From NCBI GenBank assembly GCA_937859005.1, contig CALLYR010000390.1, forward strand, positions 1 through 9,445: DNA of 9,445 nucleotides, given 5' to 3'. The notes under the pieces are model-generated. The model ran no database searches. It was given only the letters and a program-made list of their open reading frames with translations, and was not told the origin of the DNA. Positions within the stretch are counted from its first letter, which is position 1, and each line of letters starts with the position of its first letter. The DNA is from an uncultured Paracoccus sp. GTDB taxonomy: Bacteria; Pseudomonadota; Alphaproteobacteria; Rhodobacterales; Rhodobacteraceae. The position numbers and the translations under genes are program-made. Below are positions 1-6,296 of the stretch, one piece after another.

Positions 1-302
1 AGATCATGCGCCTGCGGGGTCAGGTCCAGCACCGGGTCATCCGCGACGATCCGGGCCTGGGGAAAGGCTGCCGCCCAGAAATCGGGGCGGCCGGTCACGA
101 CGGCGGGTGCCGTAAACCGTCTGTTAACCTCGGCCAGTCTATCCTGAATCTCGTCGCGGGCCAGTTCGTGCAGCCAGTCCACCGGACCCTTGCGTTCGGC
201 GCGGGCCCGGTTGCGGGCCAGCGCCGCCCGGTCGGTCAGCCGGGGCGGGCGGGAAATCGGACCGCTGGGGTCGCCGGGGGGATCATCGGGTCGCATGGGC
301 AT
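1..302 (-). CDS. SAM-dependent methyltransferase, N-terminal part (runs off the left edge)
   Basis: About 100 N-terminal residues are visible, reading leftward out of the window. After a proline-rich start the protein contains LTDRAALARNRARA, then a helical stretch ending in DEIQDRLAEVNRRF, then VVTGRPDFW, and it reaches LDLTPQAHD at the edge. This order resembles the N-terminus of BioC/NDUFAF5-like class I methyltransferases, which in alphaproteobacteria commonly sit divergent from comF. The SAM-binding glycine motif region and the rest of the fold lie partly or wholly outside the window, so the substrate cannot be judged. Two in-frame ATG codons, at 302 and 296, are possible starts. Neither has a convincing ribosome binding site, and 302 was taken as the longer option. 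Only 25 bp separate it from comF on the other strand, so the two genes must share a very short divergent control region. Confidence 0.72.
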   Translation of the reverse strand, partial: MPMRPDDPPGDPSGPISRPPRLTDRAALARNRARAERKGPVDWLHELARDEIQDRLAEVNRRFTAPAVVTGRPDFWAAAFPQARIVADDPVLDLTPQAHD

Positions 303-327
303 CAGACTTAAGGACTTCGGCGGCGCG

Positions 328-1080
328 ATGAAAGCCGCGCTGCATGCCGTCTTTCCGCCTCAATGCCTGAACTGCGGCGATCCGGTGACCGAAGACGGCG
401 CGCTCTGCCCCCCATGCTGGCGCGAGGCCGAATTCGTGGGGCCATCGGCCTGCGCGCGCTGCGGGGTGCCGGTGCCGGGGGATGGCGGCGATGACGCCGG
501 GGAAATCCTTTGCGACGCCTGTCTTTCCACGCCCCGCCCGTGGGACGCGGGCCGCGCCGCGATGGCCTATCGTGGAACGGGCCGCGCGCTGGTGCTGGCG
601 CTGAAGCATGGCGACCGGCCCGATCTGGCCCCGGCGCTGGGCCGCTGGCTGGCGGCGGCGGCGGCGCCTCTGGTGCGGCCGGGGATGATCGTGGTGCCGG
701 TGCCGCTGCATCCCCGCCGCATGATCCGGCGCAAATACAATCAGGCGGCGCTGCTGGCCGCGCAGGTGGCGCGGGCGCATGGGCTGGACCACCGGCCCGC
801 CTGCCTGTCCCGCCTTCGTCACACGCCGATGCAGGATCATCGCGGCGTGGCTGACCGATTCGCCAATCTGGAAGGCGCGCTGGCCGTCCCCGGCCGGCAG
901 CGGGCGCCACTGGCAGGCCAGCCCGTGCTGCTGATCGACGACGTGATGGCCTCGGGTGCGACGCTGACCACGGCGGCGCAGGCGCTGCGAGCGGCGGGCA
1001 GCGGGCCGGTCACGGTGGCGGTGCTGGCCCGCGCGATGCGCGGGGATGCGTCCCGCGGGAACGGGCCGGAGGAAGAATGA
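328..1080 (+). CDS. comF: ComF family protein (double zinc ribbon plus phosphoribosyltransferase fold)
   Basis: The 250-residue protein has the ComF layout. Two CxxC pairs (C13/C16 and C27/C30) form a first zinc ribbon, and C42/C45 with C62/C65 a second. A type I phosphoribosyltransferase-like domain follows. It contains IVVPVPLHPRR (about 121-131), the KYNQAALLA stretch (136-144), DHRGVADRFANLEGA (170-184) and the PRPP-loop motif LIDDVMASGAT (202-212). ComF proteins are needed for DNA uptake in naturally transformable bacteria, probably as a cytoplasmic partner in handling incoming single strands. Many non-transformable species keep the gene, so competence is not implied here. The frame stays open upstream to 190. 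ATG 328 was chosen because MKAALHAVFPPQCLNC is the usual family start and because an earlier start would run through the divergent methyltransferase gene. An AGGA lies about 13 bases upstream, so the binding site is weak. Confidence 0.93.
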   Translation: MKAALHAVFPPQCLNCGDPVTEDGALCPPCWREAEFVGPSACARCGVPVPGDGGDDAGEILCDACLSTPRPWDAGRAAMAYRGTGRALVLALKHGDRPDLAPALGRWLAAAAAPLVRPGMIVVPVPLHPRRMIRRKYNQAALLAAQVARAHGLDHRPACLSRLRHTPMQDHRGVADRFANLEGALAVPGRQRAPLAGQPVLLIDDVMASGATLTTAAQALRAAGSGPVTVAVLARAMRGDASRGNGPEEE

Positions 1081-1085
1081 CACGA

Positions 1086-1128
1086 TGCGGCCTGATCCTT
1101 CTTCTGCCGCAAGCCAGGCCCGCGGGGC
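1086..1128 (+). terminator. Two small inverted repeats after comF, possible weak terminator
   Basis: Just after the comF stop are two inverted repeats. One is TGCGGC (1086-1091) with GCCGCA (1106-1111) around a 14-base loop. The other is GCCC (1118-1121) with GGGC (1125-1128) around a 3-base loop. Neither is followed by a T-run, so termination is only a guess from position. Confidence 0.2.
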
Positions 1129-1132
1129 GTTC

Positions 1133-1150
1133 ATTCAAGAAATATTCAAG
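1133..1150. repeat. AT-rich direct repeat ATTCAAG x2 upstream of arfB
   Basis: ATTCAAG occurs at 1133-1139 and again at 1144-1150, 11 bases apart start to start, about one helical turn. It forms an AT-rich patch in otherwise very GC-rich DNA, 45-62 bases upstream of the arfB start. The position would suit a promoter or a regulator site for arfB-nudix. No clear sigma-70 -35/-10 pair could be fitted, so the role is undetermined. Confidence 0.3.
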
Positions 1151-1194
1151 TAAATCGTCTTTCCTTCCGCAGGTTGCGAACACATCTTGGCGTG

Positions 1195-1626
1195 ATGCTG
1201 CGCATCACCGACACCATCTTCATCGAGGACTGGGAACTTGCCGAACAGTTCACCCGCGCCCAGGGGCCGGGCGGACAGAACGTGAACAAGGTCTCGACCG
1301 CCGTCGAGCTGCGGTTCGAGGCCGAGCGGTCCCCGCATCTGACCGATCCGGTCAAGCGCCGCCTGCGCCGGCTGGCCGGACGCCGCTGGACGCAGGATGG
1401 CGCGATCATCGTGACGGTCCAGGACACCCGCAGCCAGGCCCGCAACCGCGAAATCGCGCGCGAACGCCTGGCCGAGCTGATCCGCAGCGCGCTGACCGCC
1501 CCCCGCCCCCGCATCCCCACCCGCCCCACGCTGGGCAGCCAGCGCCGCCGCCTGGCCGCCAAGGCCCAGCGCGGCACGGTCAAGTCGCTGCGCGGGCGCG
1601 TCGGCGACGGGGACGATACGCCGTGA
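1195..1626 (+). CDS. arfB: Alternative ribosome-rescue factor B (peptidyl-tRNA hydrolase, GGQ protein)
   Basis: This 143-residue protein is ArfB (formerly YaeJ). ArfB enters the A site of ribosomes stalled without a stop codon and hydrolyses the peptidyl-tRNA. The catalytic GGQ lies at 26-28 within RAQGPGGQNVNKVSTAVELRF, the hallmark of the release-factor catalytic domain. A basic C-terminal tail with RPTLGSQRRRLAAKAQRG and then SLRGRV (about 110-136) matches the tail that ArfB inserts into the empty mRNA channel. The length is close to the 140 residues of the E. coli protein, and there is no codon-recognition domain, so this is not RF1 or RF2. ATG 1195 matches the family start. The frame continues to TTG 1174 and GTG 1192, and no strong ribosome binding site decides between them. 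It begins 114 bp after comF, and its stop overlaps the next start by 4 bp, suggesting coupled translation with the Nudix gene. Confidence 0.93.
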   Translation: MLRITDTIFIEDWELAEQFTRAQGPGGQNVNKVSTAVELRFEAERSPHLTDPVKRRLRRLAGRRWTQDGAIIVTVQDTRSQARNREIARERLAELIRSALTAPRPRIPTRPTLGSQRRRLAAKAQRGTVKSLRGRVGDGDDTP

Positions 1627-2066
1627 TCGCCCGGCTGCGCGACAGGCTGGCCCGGCTGCTGGGGGCGCGGGTTCCGGCGCTGCAGGTCGGCGCATTATGC
1701 GTCGACGACACGGGGCGGGTGCTGCTGGTCACCAGCCGCGACACCAGGCGCTGGATCATCCCCAAGGGCTGGCCGATGCCCGGCCGCAGCCTGGCCCAGG
1801 CCGCCCTGCAGGAAGCGTGGGAGGAAGCCGGCGTCCGCGGCCGGGCCGAGGAACGGCGGCTGGGCCGCTATCGCTATGACAAGCGGCAGCCGCAGGGCTT
1901 TTCGATTCCCGTCGATGTGCAGGTGTTCCTGATCCGGGTCGAGGGGCTGGCAGACGATTACCCCGAACGCGGCCAGCGCAACCGCGAATGGCTCACCCCC
2001 GTCGAGGCCGCGGCCCGCGTCGCCGAACCTCGCCTGGCCCGGCTGATCCGCAGGCTGGCGGCCTGA
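1623..2066 (+). CDS. Nudix hydrolase, diphosphoinositol-polyphosphate-phosphohydrolase-like, variant Nudix box
   Basis: The 147-residue protein carries a single Nudix domain. WIIPKGWPMPG (45-54) leads into the Nudix box at 49-71, ending QEAWEEAGV. The paired glutamates that bind the catalytic metal (EE, 68-69) and the Glu at 64 are present. The first Glu of the consensus G-x5-E-x7-REUxEExGU is Arg55, and the Arg of REU is Gln63. The WxIPKGxP lead-in resembles DIPP-type enzymes that act on dinucleoside polyphosphates or diphosphoinositol phosphates, and similar box variants are known to me in alphaproteobacterial relatives. The actual substrate is not readable from sequence. The start is GTG 1623, in a GTGA overlap with the arfB stop, which fits the domain start (LQVGALCVDD at about 20-29). 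The frame is open further upstream, but only as a second frame of arfB. Confidence 0.88.
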   Translation: MIARLRDRLARLLGARVPALQVGALCVDDTGRVLLVTSRDTRRWIIPKGWPMPGRSLAQAALQEAWEEAGVRGRAEERRLGRYRYDKRQPQGFSIPVDVQVFLIRVEGLADDYPERGQRNREWLTPVEAAARVAEPRLARLIRRLAA

Positions 2067-2114
2067 TGATCCGCGCCTCCCCTCCCGGACCCCAGCGATT
2101 GCGGGCCTGACCCC

Positions 2115-3539
2115 ATGCGCGAGTTGAGACAACTGGACAAGGATCTCGACCGGCTCTCGAACGCGGAAAGCGCGGGGCTGCATGCTGCGCGGCGCATCCT
2201 CCGGCCGGGGGCGCTGCTGATCCTGTGCACGCTGGCCGCCGTGGCGTTGACGCAGGTTCTGGGGATCGGGGCCGCGCCGGGCCTTGTCGCCGCGGGCGTC
2301 GTCACGGCCGGGGTTCTGGCGCTGTCGATCGGGGCCAACGACATGGCCAATTCGCTGGCCCCTGCCGTGGGGGCCGGGGCATTGCCGATGGGCGCGGGCC
2401 TGGCCGCCGCCGCGCTGATGGAAATCGGGGGCGTGCTGCTGGCCAGCGGGCGGGTGTCGGACAGGCTGGCGCTGGGCATCCTTGCGCCCGGCGAGATGCT
2501 GGCCGGGACCGGTGCCGCGCCCTTGGTGATGCTGGCCGCGATGCTGGCCGCGACCGTCTGGATCATGCTGGCGACCTGGGCCGGCGCCCCGGTCAGCACC
2601 ACCCATGCCATCGTTGGCGGCATCGCCGGCGCCGGGCTGGCCGTATTTGGCCCCGCGGCCGTCAACTGGCCCGGAGTCGCGACGATCGCGCTGGGCTGGG
2701 TCGGAACGCCCGTGGCGGCGGGACTGCTGGCCGCAAGCGTGCTGGCGCTGATCCGCGCCCGCGTCCACCGTGCCCCCGACCGGATCGCGGCGGCGCTGCG
2801 CTGGCTGCCGCGGATGCTGGCCACGATGGCGGTGCTGATGGTGCTTTATGCCGCGGCGCTTCTGCCGCATCCACCGGGTCCGGTTCCGCTGTCGCTCGCG
2901 GCGGGGGCCGCGGGCGCGTCCAGCCTGTGGGGCGCGCGCCGTTGGGCGCTGCGGCGGATCGCGGCGGGCGGTGCCGAAAAGGAAATCCTGGTCCGCGTCT
3001 TCGGCCTGCCGCTTGCGGCCAGCGCCTTGCTGATGGCCTTCGGCCACGGGGCCAACGACGCGGGCAATGTGGTGGCGCCCCTGGCCGTGATCGTGCAGTC
3101 CGGCGCGGAATGGGGGCCCGAACTGACGCTGGCGCCCGGTTTCCTGCTGACGGTAGGCGGAGGAATCGCCTTGGGTGCGGTGCTGTTCGGGCGGGGGCTG
3201 GTGCATATGGTCGGCAGCCGCATCACCCGTCTGTCGCCGGTGCGCGCGCTTTGCGTGTCGCTGGCCACGGCCTTCACGGTGCTGGTGGCCTCGCGCCTGG
3301 GCCTGCCCGTGTCCACCACCCATATCGCTGTGGGCGGGGTCTTCGGCGTCGGTTTCTATCGCGAATGGGAGGAGCACCGCTTTCGCCTTCGCCGCGACCG
3401 CGCGCCCTTGCCCATCGAGGAAAGGCGCCGCCGGATGCTGGTCCGGCGCGGTCATGTCTGGCGGACGCTGGCCGCCTGGACCCTGACCGTACCGCTGGTC
3501 GCGATGCTGGCGGGGGGACTTGCGCTGCTGATTTCCTGA
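2115..3539 (+). CDS. Inorganic phosphate transporter, PiT family
   Basis: This 474-residue integral membrane protein imports inorganic phosphate, coupled to protons or sodium as usual for PiT carriers. Both halves of the inverted-repeat fold carry the signatures. SIGANDMANSLAPAVGAGAL (71-90) is paired with FGHGANDAGNVVAPLAV (309-325). APVSTTHAIVGG (158-169) is paired with LPVSTTHIAVGG (397-408). The rest is hydrophobic segments, with one basic cytoplasmic loop around 213-232 and another at about 415-450. A roughly 30-residue hydrophilic N-terminal extension (LDKDLDRLSNAESA) precedes the first membrane segment. Related carriers can take sulfate, so phosphate is the best guess. Start ATG 2115 is the first in frame, and no good Shine-Dalgarno sequence is visible. 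Pit genes are often paired with a PhoU-like (DUF47) gene. None is present here: upstream is the Nudix gene (48-bp gap) and downstream is a convergent gene 14 bp away. Confidence 0.92.
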   Translation: MRELRQLDKDLDRLSNAESAGLHAARRILRPGALLILCTLAAVALTQVLGIGAAPGLVAAGVVTAGVLALSIGANDMANSLAPAVGAGALPMGAGLAAAALMEIGGVLLASGRVSDRLALGILAPGEMLAGTGAAPLVMLAAMLAATVWIMLATWAGAPVSTTHAIVGGIAGAGLAVFGPAAVNWPGVATIALGWVGTPVAAGLLAASVLALIRARVHRAPDRIAAALRWLPRMLATMAVLMVLYAAALLPHPPGPVPLSLAAGAAGASSLWGARRWALRRIAAGGAEKEILVRVFGLPLAASALLMAFGHGANDAGNVVAPLAVIVQSGAEWGPELTLAPGFLLTVGGGIALGAVLFGRGLVHMVGSRITRLSPVRALCVSLATAFTVLVASRLGLPVSTTHIAVGGVFGVGFYREWEEHRFRLRRDRAPLPIEERRRRMLVRRGHVWRTLAAWTLTVPLVAMLAGGLALLIS

Positions 3540-3540
3540 C

Positions 3541-3553
3541 GGGCCGCGCGCCC
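3541..3553. terminator. Small inverted repeat between convergent genes
   Basis: GGGC (3541-3544) and GCCC (3550-3553) flank a 5-base loop and fill almost the whole 14-bp gap between the PiT stop and the stop of the leftward Lrp/AsnC-type gene. The site is right for a shared terminator, but the stem is only 4 bp and no T-run follows on either strand. Confidence 0.2.
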
Positions 3554-3790
3554 TCAGTAGGCGCGGAAGGTCATCGTCGTCAGGGTGCGGCAGATGCCGG
3601 GGATGTCGAACAGCCGCTCCGACAGGAAGCGGCCCACGTCCTCGTCCTCGGGGATATAGACCTTGGCCAGCAGGTCGTAATCCCCCGAGGTGGAGTAAAG
3701 CTCGCTCACCACCTCGCGGTCATAGATGGCGTCGGCGACCTCGTAGGTCTTGCCCGGCGTGCAGCGGAACTGGACGAAAACGGCGCGCAT
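3554..3790 (-). CDS. Stand-alone Lrp/AsnC ligand-binding (RAM) domain protein
   Basis: This 78-residue protein consists only of the alpha/beta RAM domain found C-terminal in Lrp/AsnC regulators. It starts MRAVFVQFRCTPG, continues with YEVADAIYDREVVSELYSTSG and the conserved turn GDYDLLAKVYIPEDEDVGRF (about 36-55), and ends GICRTLTTMTFRAY. There is no helix-turn-helix, so it is not expected to bind DNA itself. Known stand-alone RAM proteins form oligomers that bind amino acids or effectors, or associate with full-length Lrp. GAGGGG a few bases before ATG 3790 is a good ribosome binding site and fixes the start. The gene lies 65 bp after the MATE transporter on the same strand and ends the leftward run. 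A weak hairpin, TGGCC (3832-3836) with GGCCA (3843-3847), sits in that gap. Its ligand cannot be inferred. Confidence 0.9.
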   Translation of the reverse strand: MRAVFVQFRCTPGKTYEVADAIYDREVVSELYSTSGDYDLLAKVYIPEDEDVGRFLSERLFDIPGICRTLTTMTFRAY

Positions 3791-3855
3791 CGGACCCCTC
3801 GTTGCCTGTCGCGGCCCAAGCTTAGCGGCGATGGCCGCCCGAGGCCAGCCGCACG

Positions 3856-5226
3856 TCACGCCGGCACCGCCGCGGCCCAGGTCCCGCCCCGCCGCCAGAA
3901 CCGCGTCATCAGCAGCACCGCCGCGCAGGTCAGCCCGGCCACCAGCCCCATCCACAGCCCCGGCGGGCCGATCCCCGCCGGAATGGCCAAGACGTATCCC
4001 GTGGGCAGCCCGACCAGCCAATAGCTGACGATGGCAAGCAGCATCGGCACGCGCGTGTCCTGCACCCCGCGCAGCAGGCCCAGCGCGACCGCCTGCATCG
4101 CATCGACCAGCTGGAACAGCCCTCCATAGAACATCAGCAGCGTCGCCAGCGCGATGATCTGCGGAGCCAGCGGATCGGCGTCGCCGAGGTAAAGCCCGGT
4201 CAGATGTTCGGGGATCGTCAGGAACAGCGCGACCGCGACCAGCGCAAAGCAGGCCGACAAGATGATGGCGGCAATCCCCGCGTCGCGCAGTCCCGCCGCG
4301 TCGCCCCTGCCATGCGCCGCGCCCGCCCGGATCGTCGCGGCGTTGGAGATGCCCAGATGGACCATGAAGGTCACGCCCGTGATCTGGAACGCGATCCCGT
4401 GCGCGGCCAGGGACACCGCCCCGAACCAGCCCATGATGACATTGGCCCCGACGAACATGCCGCTTTCGGCCACCAGCGTCAGCCCGATCGGCAGCCCCAG
4501 CCACAGCACCGCCCGGAATGCGGTCCAGTCCGGCCGCCAGAACCGCTGGAACAGCCGATAGGGGCGCGCCTCGGGCAGCCAGGCGGCGCAGGCCACCATC
4601 GCGGCCAGCTGCACCCAGCTGACCGACATGCTGGCGATGGCCGAGCCGCGCACCCCCAGTTCGGGAAACCCCAGTTCGCCGAAGATCATCGCCCAGTTCA
4701 GGACCGCGTTGACCGGCAGCCCCAGCACGGTGATCGCCAGCACCACATTGGGCCGCCCCAGCGCCGCCAGATAGCTGTTCAGCACCATCCCGCACAACAT
4801 GGCGGGCATCGCGGGCGCCATGAGCCGCAGCCACTGCTGGCCCAGCGCGGCGATATGGGGTTCCTGCCCCAGCAGGGTCAGGATCGGCCCCGACCACCAC
4901 AGCGCGGACAGGATCAGCGCCGAGTGGATCATCGACAGCCACAGCGCCATGCGGGTGACGCGCCGCACCTCGACCTCGTCCCCGCGGGCACGGGCGGCGG
5001 CGATCAGCCCCATGACGCCCAGCGCATAGCCCGACCCGAGCATCATCAGGATGAAGAAGCACGAGGTCGCCAGCACCAGCGCCGCCAGCGGCTCGACGCC
5101 ATAGCGGCCCATCAGCACGGTGTCGGTCACGCCGATCGCCATGCGGGCCAGATGGCTGCCGATCAGCGGCAGACCCAGGGCCGCGGTCGCGGCCAGCTCG
5201 GGACGAAGTCGGGCAACAAGGCTCAT
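3856..5226 (-). CDS. MATE family efflux transporter (NorM-like)
   Basis: This 456-residue inner-membrane protein has about 12 hydrophobic segments in two homologous halves. MATE carriers expel cationic drugs or metabolites in exchange for Na+ or H+. The start region GLPLIGSHLARMAIGVTDTV places an acidic residue at Asp35. The second half has LVAESGMFVGANVIMGW with Glu254 and FQLVDAMQAVALGLLRGVQD with Asp375. These three line up by context with Asp36, Glu255 and Asp371 of Vibrio cholerae NorM, which are implicated in cation coupling, so the protein looks intact and NorM-like. The physiological substrate is unknown. Start ATG 5226 is preceded by GAGGCGGG at good spacing. An in-frame ATG at 5250 would fall inside a hairpin. 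The gene lies 41 bp downstream of fmt on the same strand, which suggests co-transcription at least in part. Confidence 0.92.
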   Translation of the reverse strand: MSLVARLRPELAATAALGLPLIGSHLARMAIGVTDTVLMGRYGVEPLAALVLATSCFFILMMLGSGYALGVMGLIAAARARGDEVEVRRVTRMALWLSMIHSALILSALWWSGPILTLLGQEPHIAALGQQWLRLMAPAMPAMLCGMVLNSYLAALGRPNVVLAITVLGLPVNAVLNWAMIFGELGFPELGVRGSAIASMSVSWVQLAAMVACAAWLPEARPYRLFQRFWRPDWTAFRAVLWLGLPIGLTLVAESGMFVGANVIMGWFGAVSLAAHGIAFQITGVTFMVHLGISNAATIRAGAAHGRGDAAGLRDAGIAAIILSACFALVAVALFLTIPEHLTGLYLGDADPLAPQIIALATLLMFYGGLFQLVDAMQAVALGLLRGVQDTRVPMLLAIVSYWLVGLPTGYVLAIPAGIGPPGLWMGLVAGLTCAAVLLMTRFWRRGGTWAAAVPA

Positions 5227-5239
5227 GCCCGCCTCATAG

Positions 5240-5258
5240 CCGCGGCGCATTGCCGCGG
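5240..5258 (-). terminator. GC-rich hairpin between fmt and the MATE gene (partial terminator or attenuator)
   Basis: CCGCGGC (5240-5246) and GCCGCGG (5252-5258) form a perfect 7-bp stem with a 5-base loop, starting 9 bases after the fmt stop. No T-run follows on the minus strand. Its downstream edge is only a few bases from the GAGGCGGG ribosome binding site of the MATE gene. It could lower read-through from fmt or affect access to that site. Confidence 0.4.
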
Positions 5259-5267
5259 GAAGGCCCG

Positions 5268-6161
5268 TCAGCCCAGCCGCTCGGGCAGGTCCATCCCGCG
5301 CAGGATCTCGGCCGCGGGCAGCGGGCGCTTGCCCGGGCGCTGCGCCTCCAGCACCTCGACGGCACCGTCGCCGCAGGCCACGGTGAAGCCCGCCAGCACC
5401 TGTCCCGGCGCGCCCGCGCCGGGGACCACGCGGGACCGCAGCAGCTTGACCCGTTCGCTCGCCACTTCGCACCAGGCGCCCGGAAAGGGCGACAGGCCCT
5501 GGATCAGCCGGTCCACCTGAGCCGCCGGAAGGGTCCAGTCGATCCGCGCCTCGGCCTTGTCGATCTTGGCGGCATAGGTCACGCCGTCCTCCGGCTGCGG
5601 CGCGGCGGACAGCGGCAGGCGCTCCAGCACCTCCACGATCAGCCCCGCGCCCATCCGCGCCAGCCGGTCATGCAGGTCGCCTGCGGTATCGCCGGGGCCG
5701 ATCGGCGTGCGCGCTTCGGCCAGCACGGGGCCGGTGTCCAGCCCCGCCTCCATCCGCATGATGGCGACGCCGGTTTCCGCGTCCCCCGCCATGACCGCGC
5801 GCTGGATCGGCGCGGCCCCCCGCCAGCGCGGCAAAAGCGAGGCGTGGATGTTCAGGCAGCCCAGCCGCGGCGCCGCCAGCACGGCGGGGGGCAGGATCAG
5901 GCCATAGGCCACCACCACCGCCACATCCGCGCCCAGGGCCGCGAAATCCGCATGATCCTCGGGCGACTTCAGCCGTTCGGGGGTGCGAACCTCGATGCCC
6001 AGCGCCTCGGCCGCCGCCTGCACCGGCGATGGTCGCGGCTTCTGCCCCCGGCCTGCGGCGCGCGGCGGCTGGGAATAGACCGCGGCGACCTCATGCCGCG
6101 CGGCGATGGCCTGCAATGCGGGCACCGAAAACTCCGGCGTTCCCATGAAGACGACGCGCAT
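5268..6161 (-). CDS. fmt: Methionyl-tRNA formyltransferase
   Basis: This 297-residue cytoplasmic enzyme transfers a formyl group from 10-formyltetrahydrofolate to initiator Met-tRNA. The N-terminal Rossmann domain starts MRVVFMGTPEFSVPAL. The tRNA-contacting loop around QPPRAAGRGQKPRPSPV (31-47) and VVAYGLILP (83-91) follow. The catalytic block is CLNIHASLLPRWRGAAPIQ (102-120), with GDAETGVAIMRMEAGLDTGP (126-145). By alignment from memory with E. coli Fmt (Asn106, His108, Asp144), the catalytic residues are Asn104, His106 and Asp142. The C-terminal tRNA-binding domain contains VTYAAKIDKAEARIDW. The length fits the family (about 310). ATG 6161 was chosen over 6176 because AAAGGG lies about 6 bases upstream of it and because MRVVFMGTP is the usual start. 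It follows the two deformylase-type genes on the same strand, the common def-fmt pairing, but here with a 135-bp gap full of inverted repeats. Confidence 0.97.
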   Translation of the reverse strand: MRVVFMGTPEFSVPALQAIAARHEVAAVYSQPPRAAGRGQKPRPSPVQAAAEALGIEVRTPERLKSPEDHADFAALGADVAVVVAYGLILPPAVLAAPRLGCLNIHASLLPRWRGAAPIQRAVMAGDAETGVAIMRMEAGLDTGPVLAEARTPIGPGDTAGDLHDRLARMGAGLIVEVLERLPLSAAPQPEDGVTYAAKIDKAEARIDWTLPAAQVDRLIQGLSPFPGAWCEVASERVKLLRSRVVPGAGAPGQVLAGFTVACGDGAVEVLEAQRPGKRPLPAAEILRGMDLPERLG

Positions 6162-6210
6162 CGGCGGCCCTTTCATCTTGCCTCAAATATCCCGGGCTGG
6201 CGAGCGCCCG

Positions 6211-6235
6211 GAAAATGGTCCAGTGGACCGTTTTC
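6211..6235. repeat. 25-bp near-perfect palindrome in the def-like/fmt gap
   Basis: The left arm GAAAATGGTCCA (6211-6222), a central G and the right arm TGGACCGTTTTC (6224-6235) are reverse complements except for one position. That position would be a G-U wobble if transcribed from the plus strand. It is AT-rich at the ends and lies about 50-74 bases upstream of the fmt start. It could be an operator for a dimeric regulator, a transcript hairpin, or one copy of a dispersed intergenic palindrome. I have a recollection of similar GGTCCA/TGGACC palindromes in Rhodobacteraceae spacers but cannot confirm it. Confidence 0.6.
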
Positions 6236-6245
6236 AGCGAACCAG

Positions 6246-6277
6246 GGGCCGGCAGGCCCGAGTGGGGGCAGCGCCCC
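6246..6277. repeat. Two adjacent GC hairpins in the same gap
   Basis: GGGCC (6246-6250) pairs with GGCCC (6255-6259) across a 4-base loop, and GGGGC (6265-6269) pairs with GCCCC (6273-6277) across a 3-base loop. Together with the 25-bp palindrome they fill most of the 135-bp spacer between the def-like gene and fmt. They may end or weaken transcription coming from the def genes, although no T-run follows. Confidence 0.4.
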
Positions 6278-6296
6278 GGCCTTCGGGCGCAACCTC

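Noticed and set aside
650..672. GCGGCG run in comF as a possible microsatellite
   Set aside because: It encodes an ordinary Ala-rich helix end in the protein, and no unit is long enough to suggest slippage control.
1077..1622. Upstream in-frame extension of the Nudix gene starting inside the end of comF
   Set aside because: The extra 182 codons are an Arg/Pro/His-rich second frame of arfB. The domain starts naturally after GTG 1623.
1695..3455. Long minus-strand open frame of 586 codons opposite the Nudix and PiT genes
   Set aside because: Its product is low-complexity Arg/Gly/Gln/His-rich with no recognisable domain. It is the antisense shadow of two clear genes in high-GC DNA.
2225..4024. 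Plus-strand open frame of 599 codons through PiT and beyond
   Set aside because: Arg/Gly/Ala-rich translation, a shifted frame of PiT continuing into antisense of the RAM and MATE genes. No domain or ribosome binding site.
5227..5472. Upstream extension of the MATE frame into fmt
   Set aside because: The extension is a second frame of fmt, and GAGGCGGG with ATG 5226 gives the proper start.
4204..5520. Plus-strand open frame of 438 codons opposite the MATE gene
   Set aside because: Antisense of a membrane protein, giving a Gln/Arg/His-rich product without motifs.
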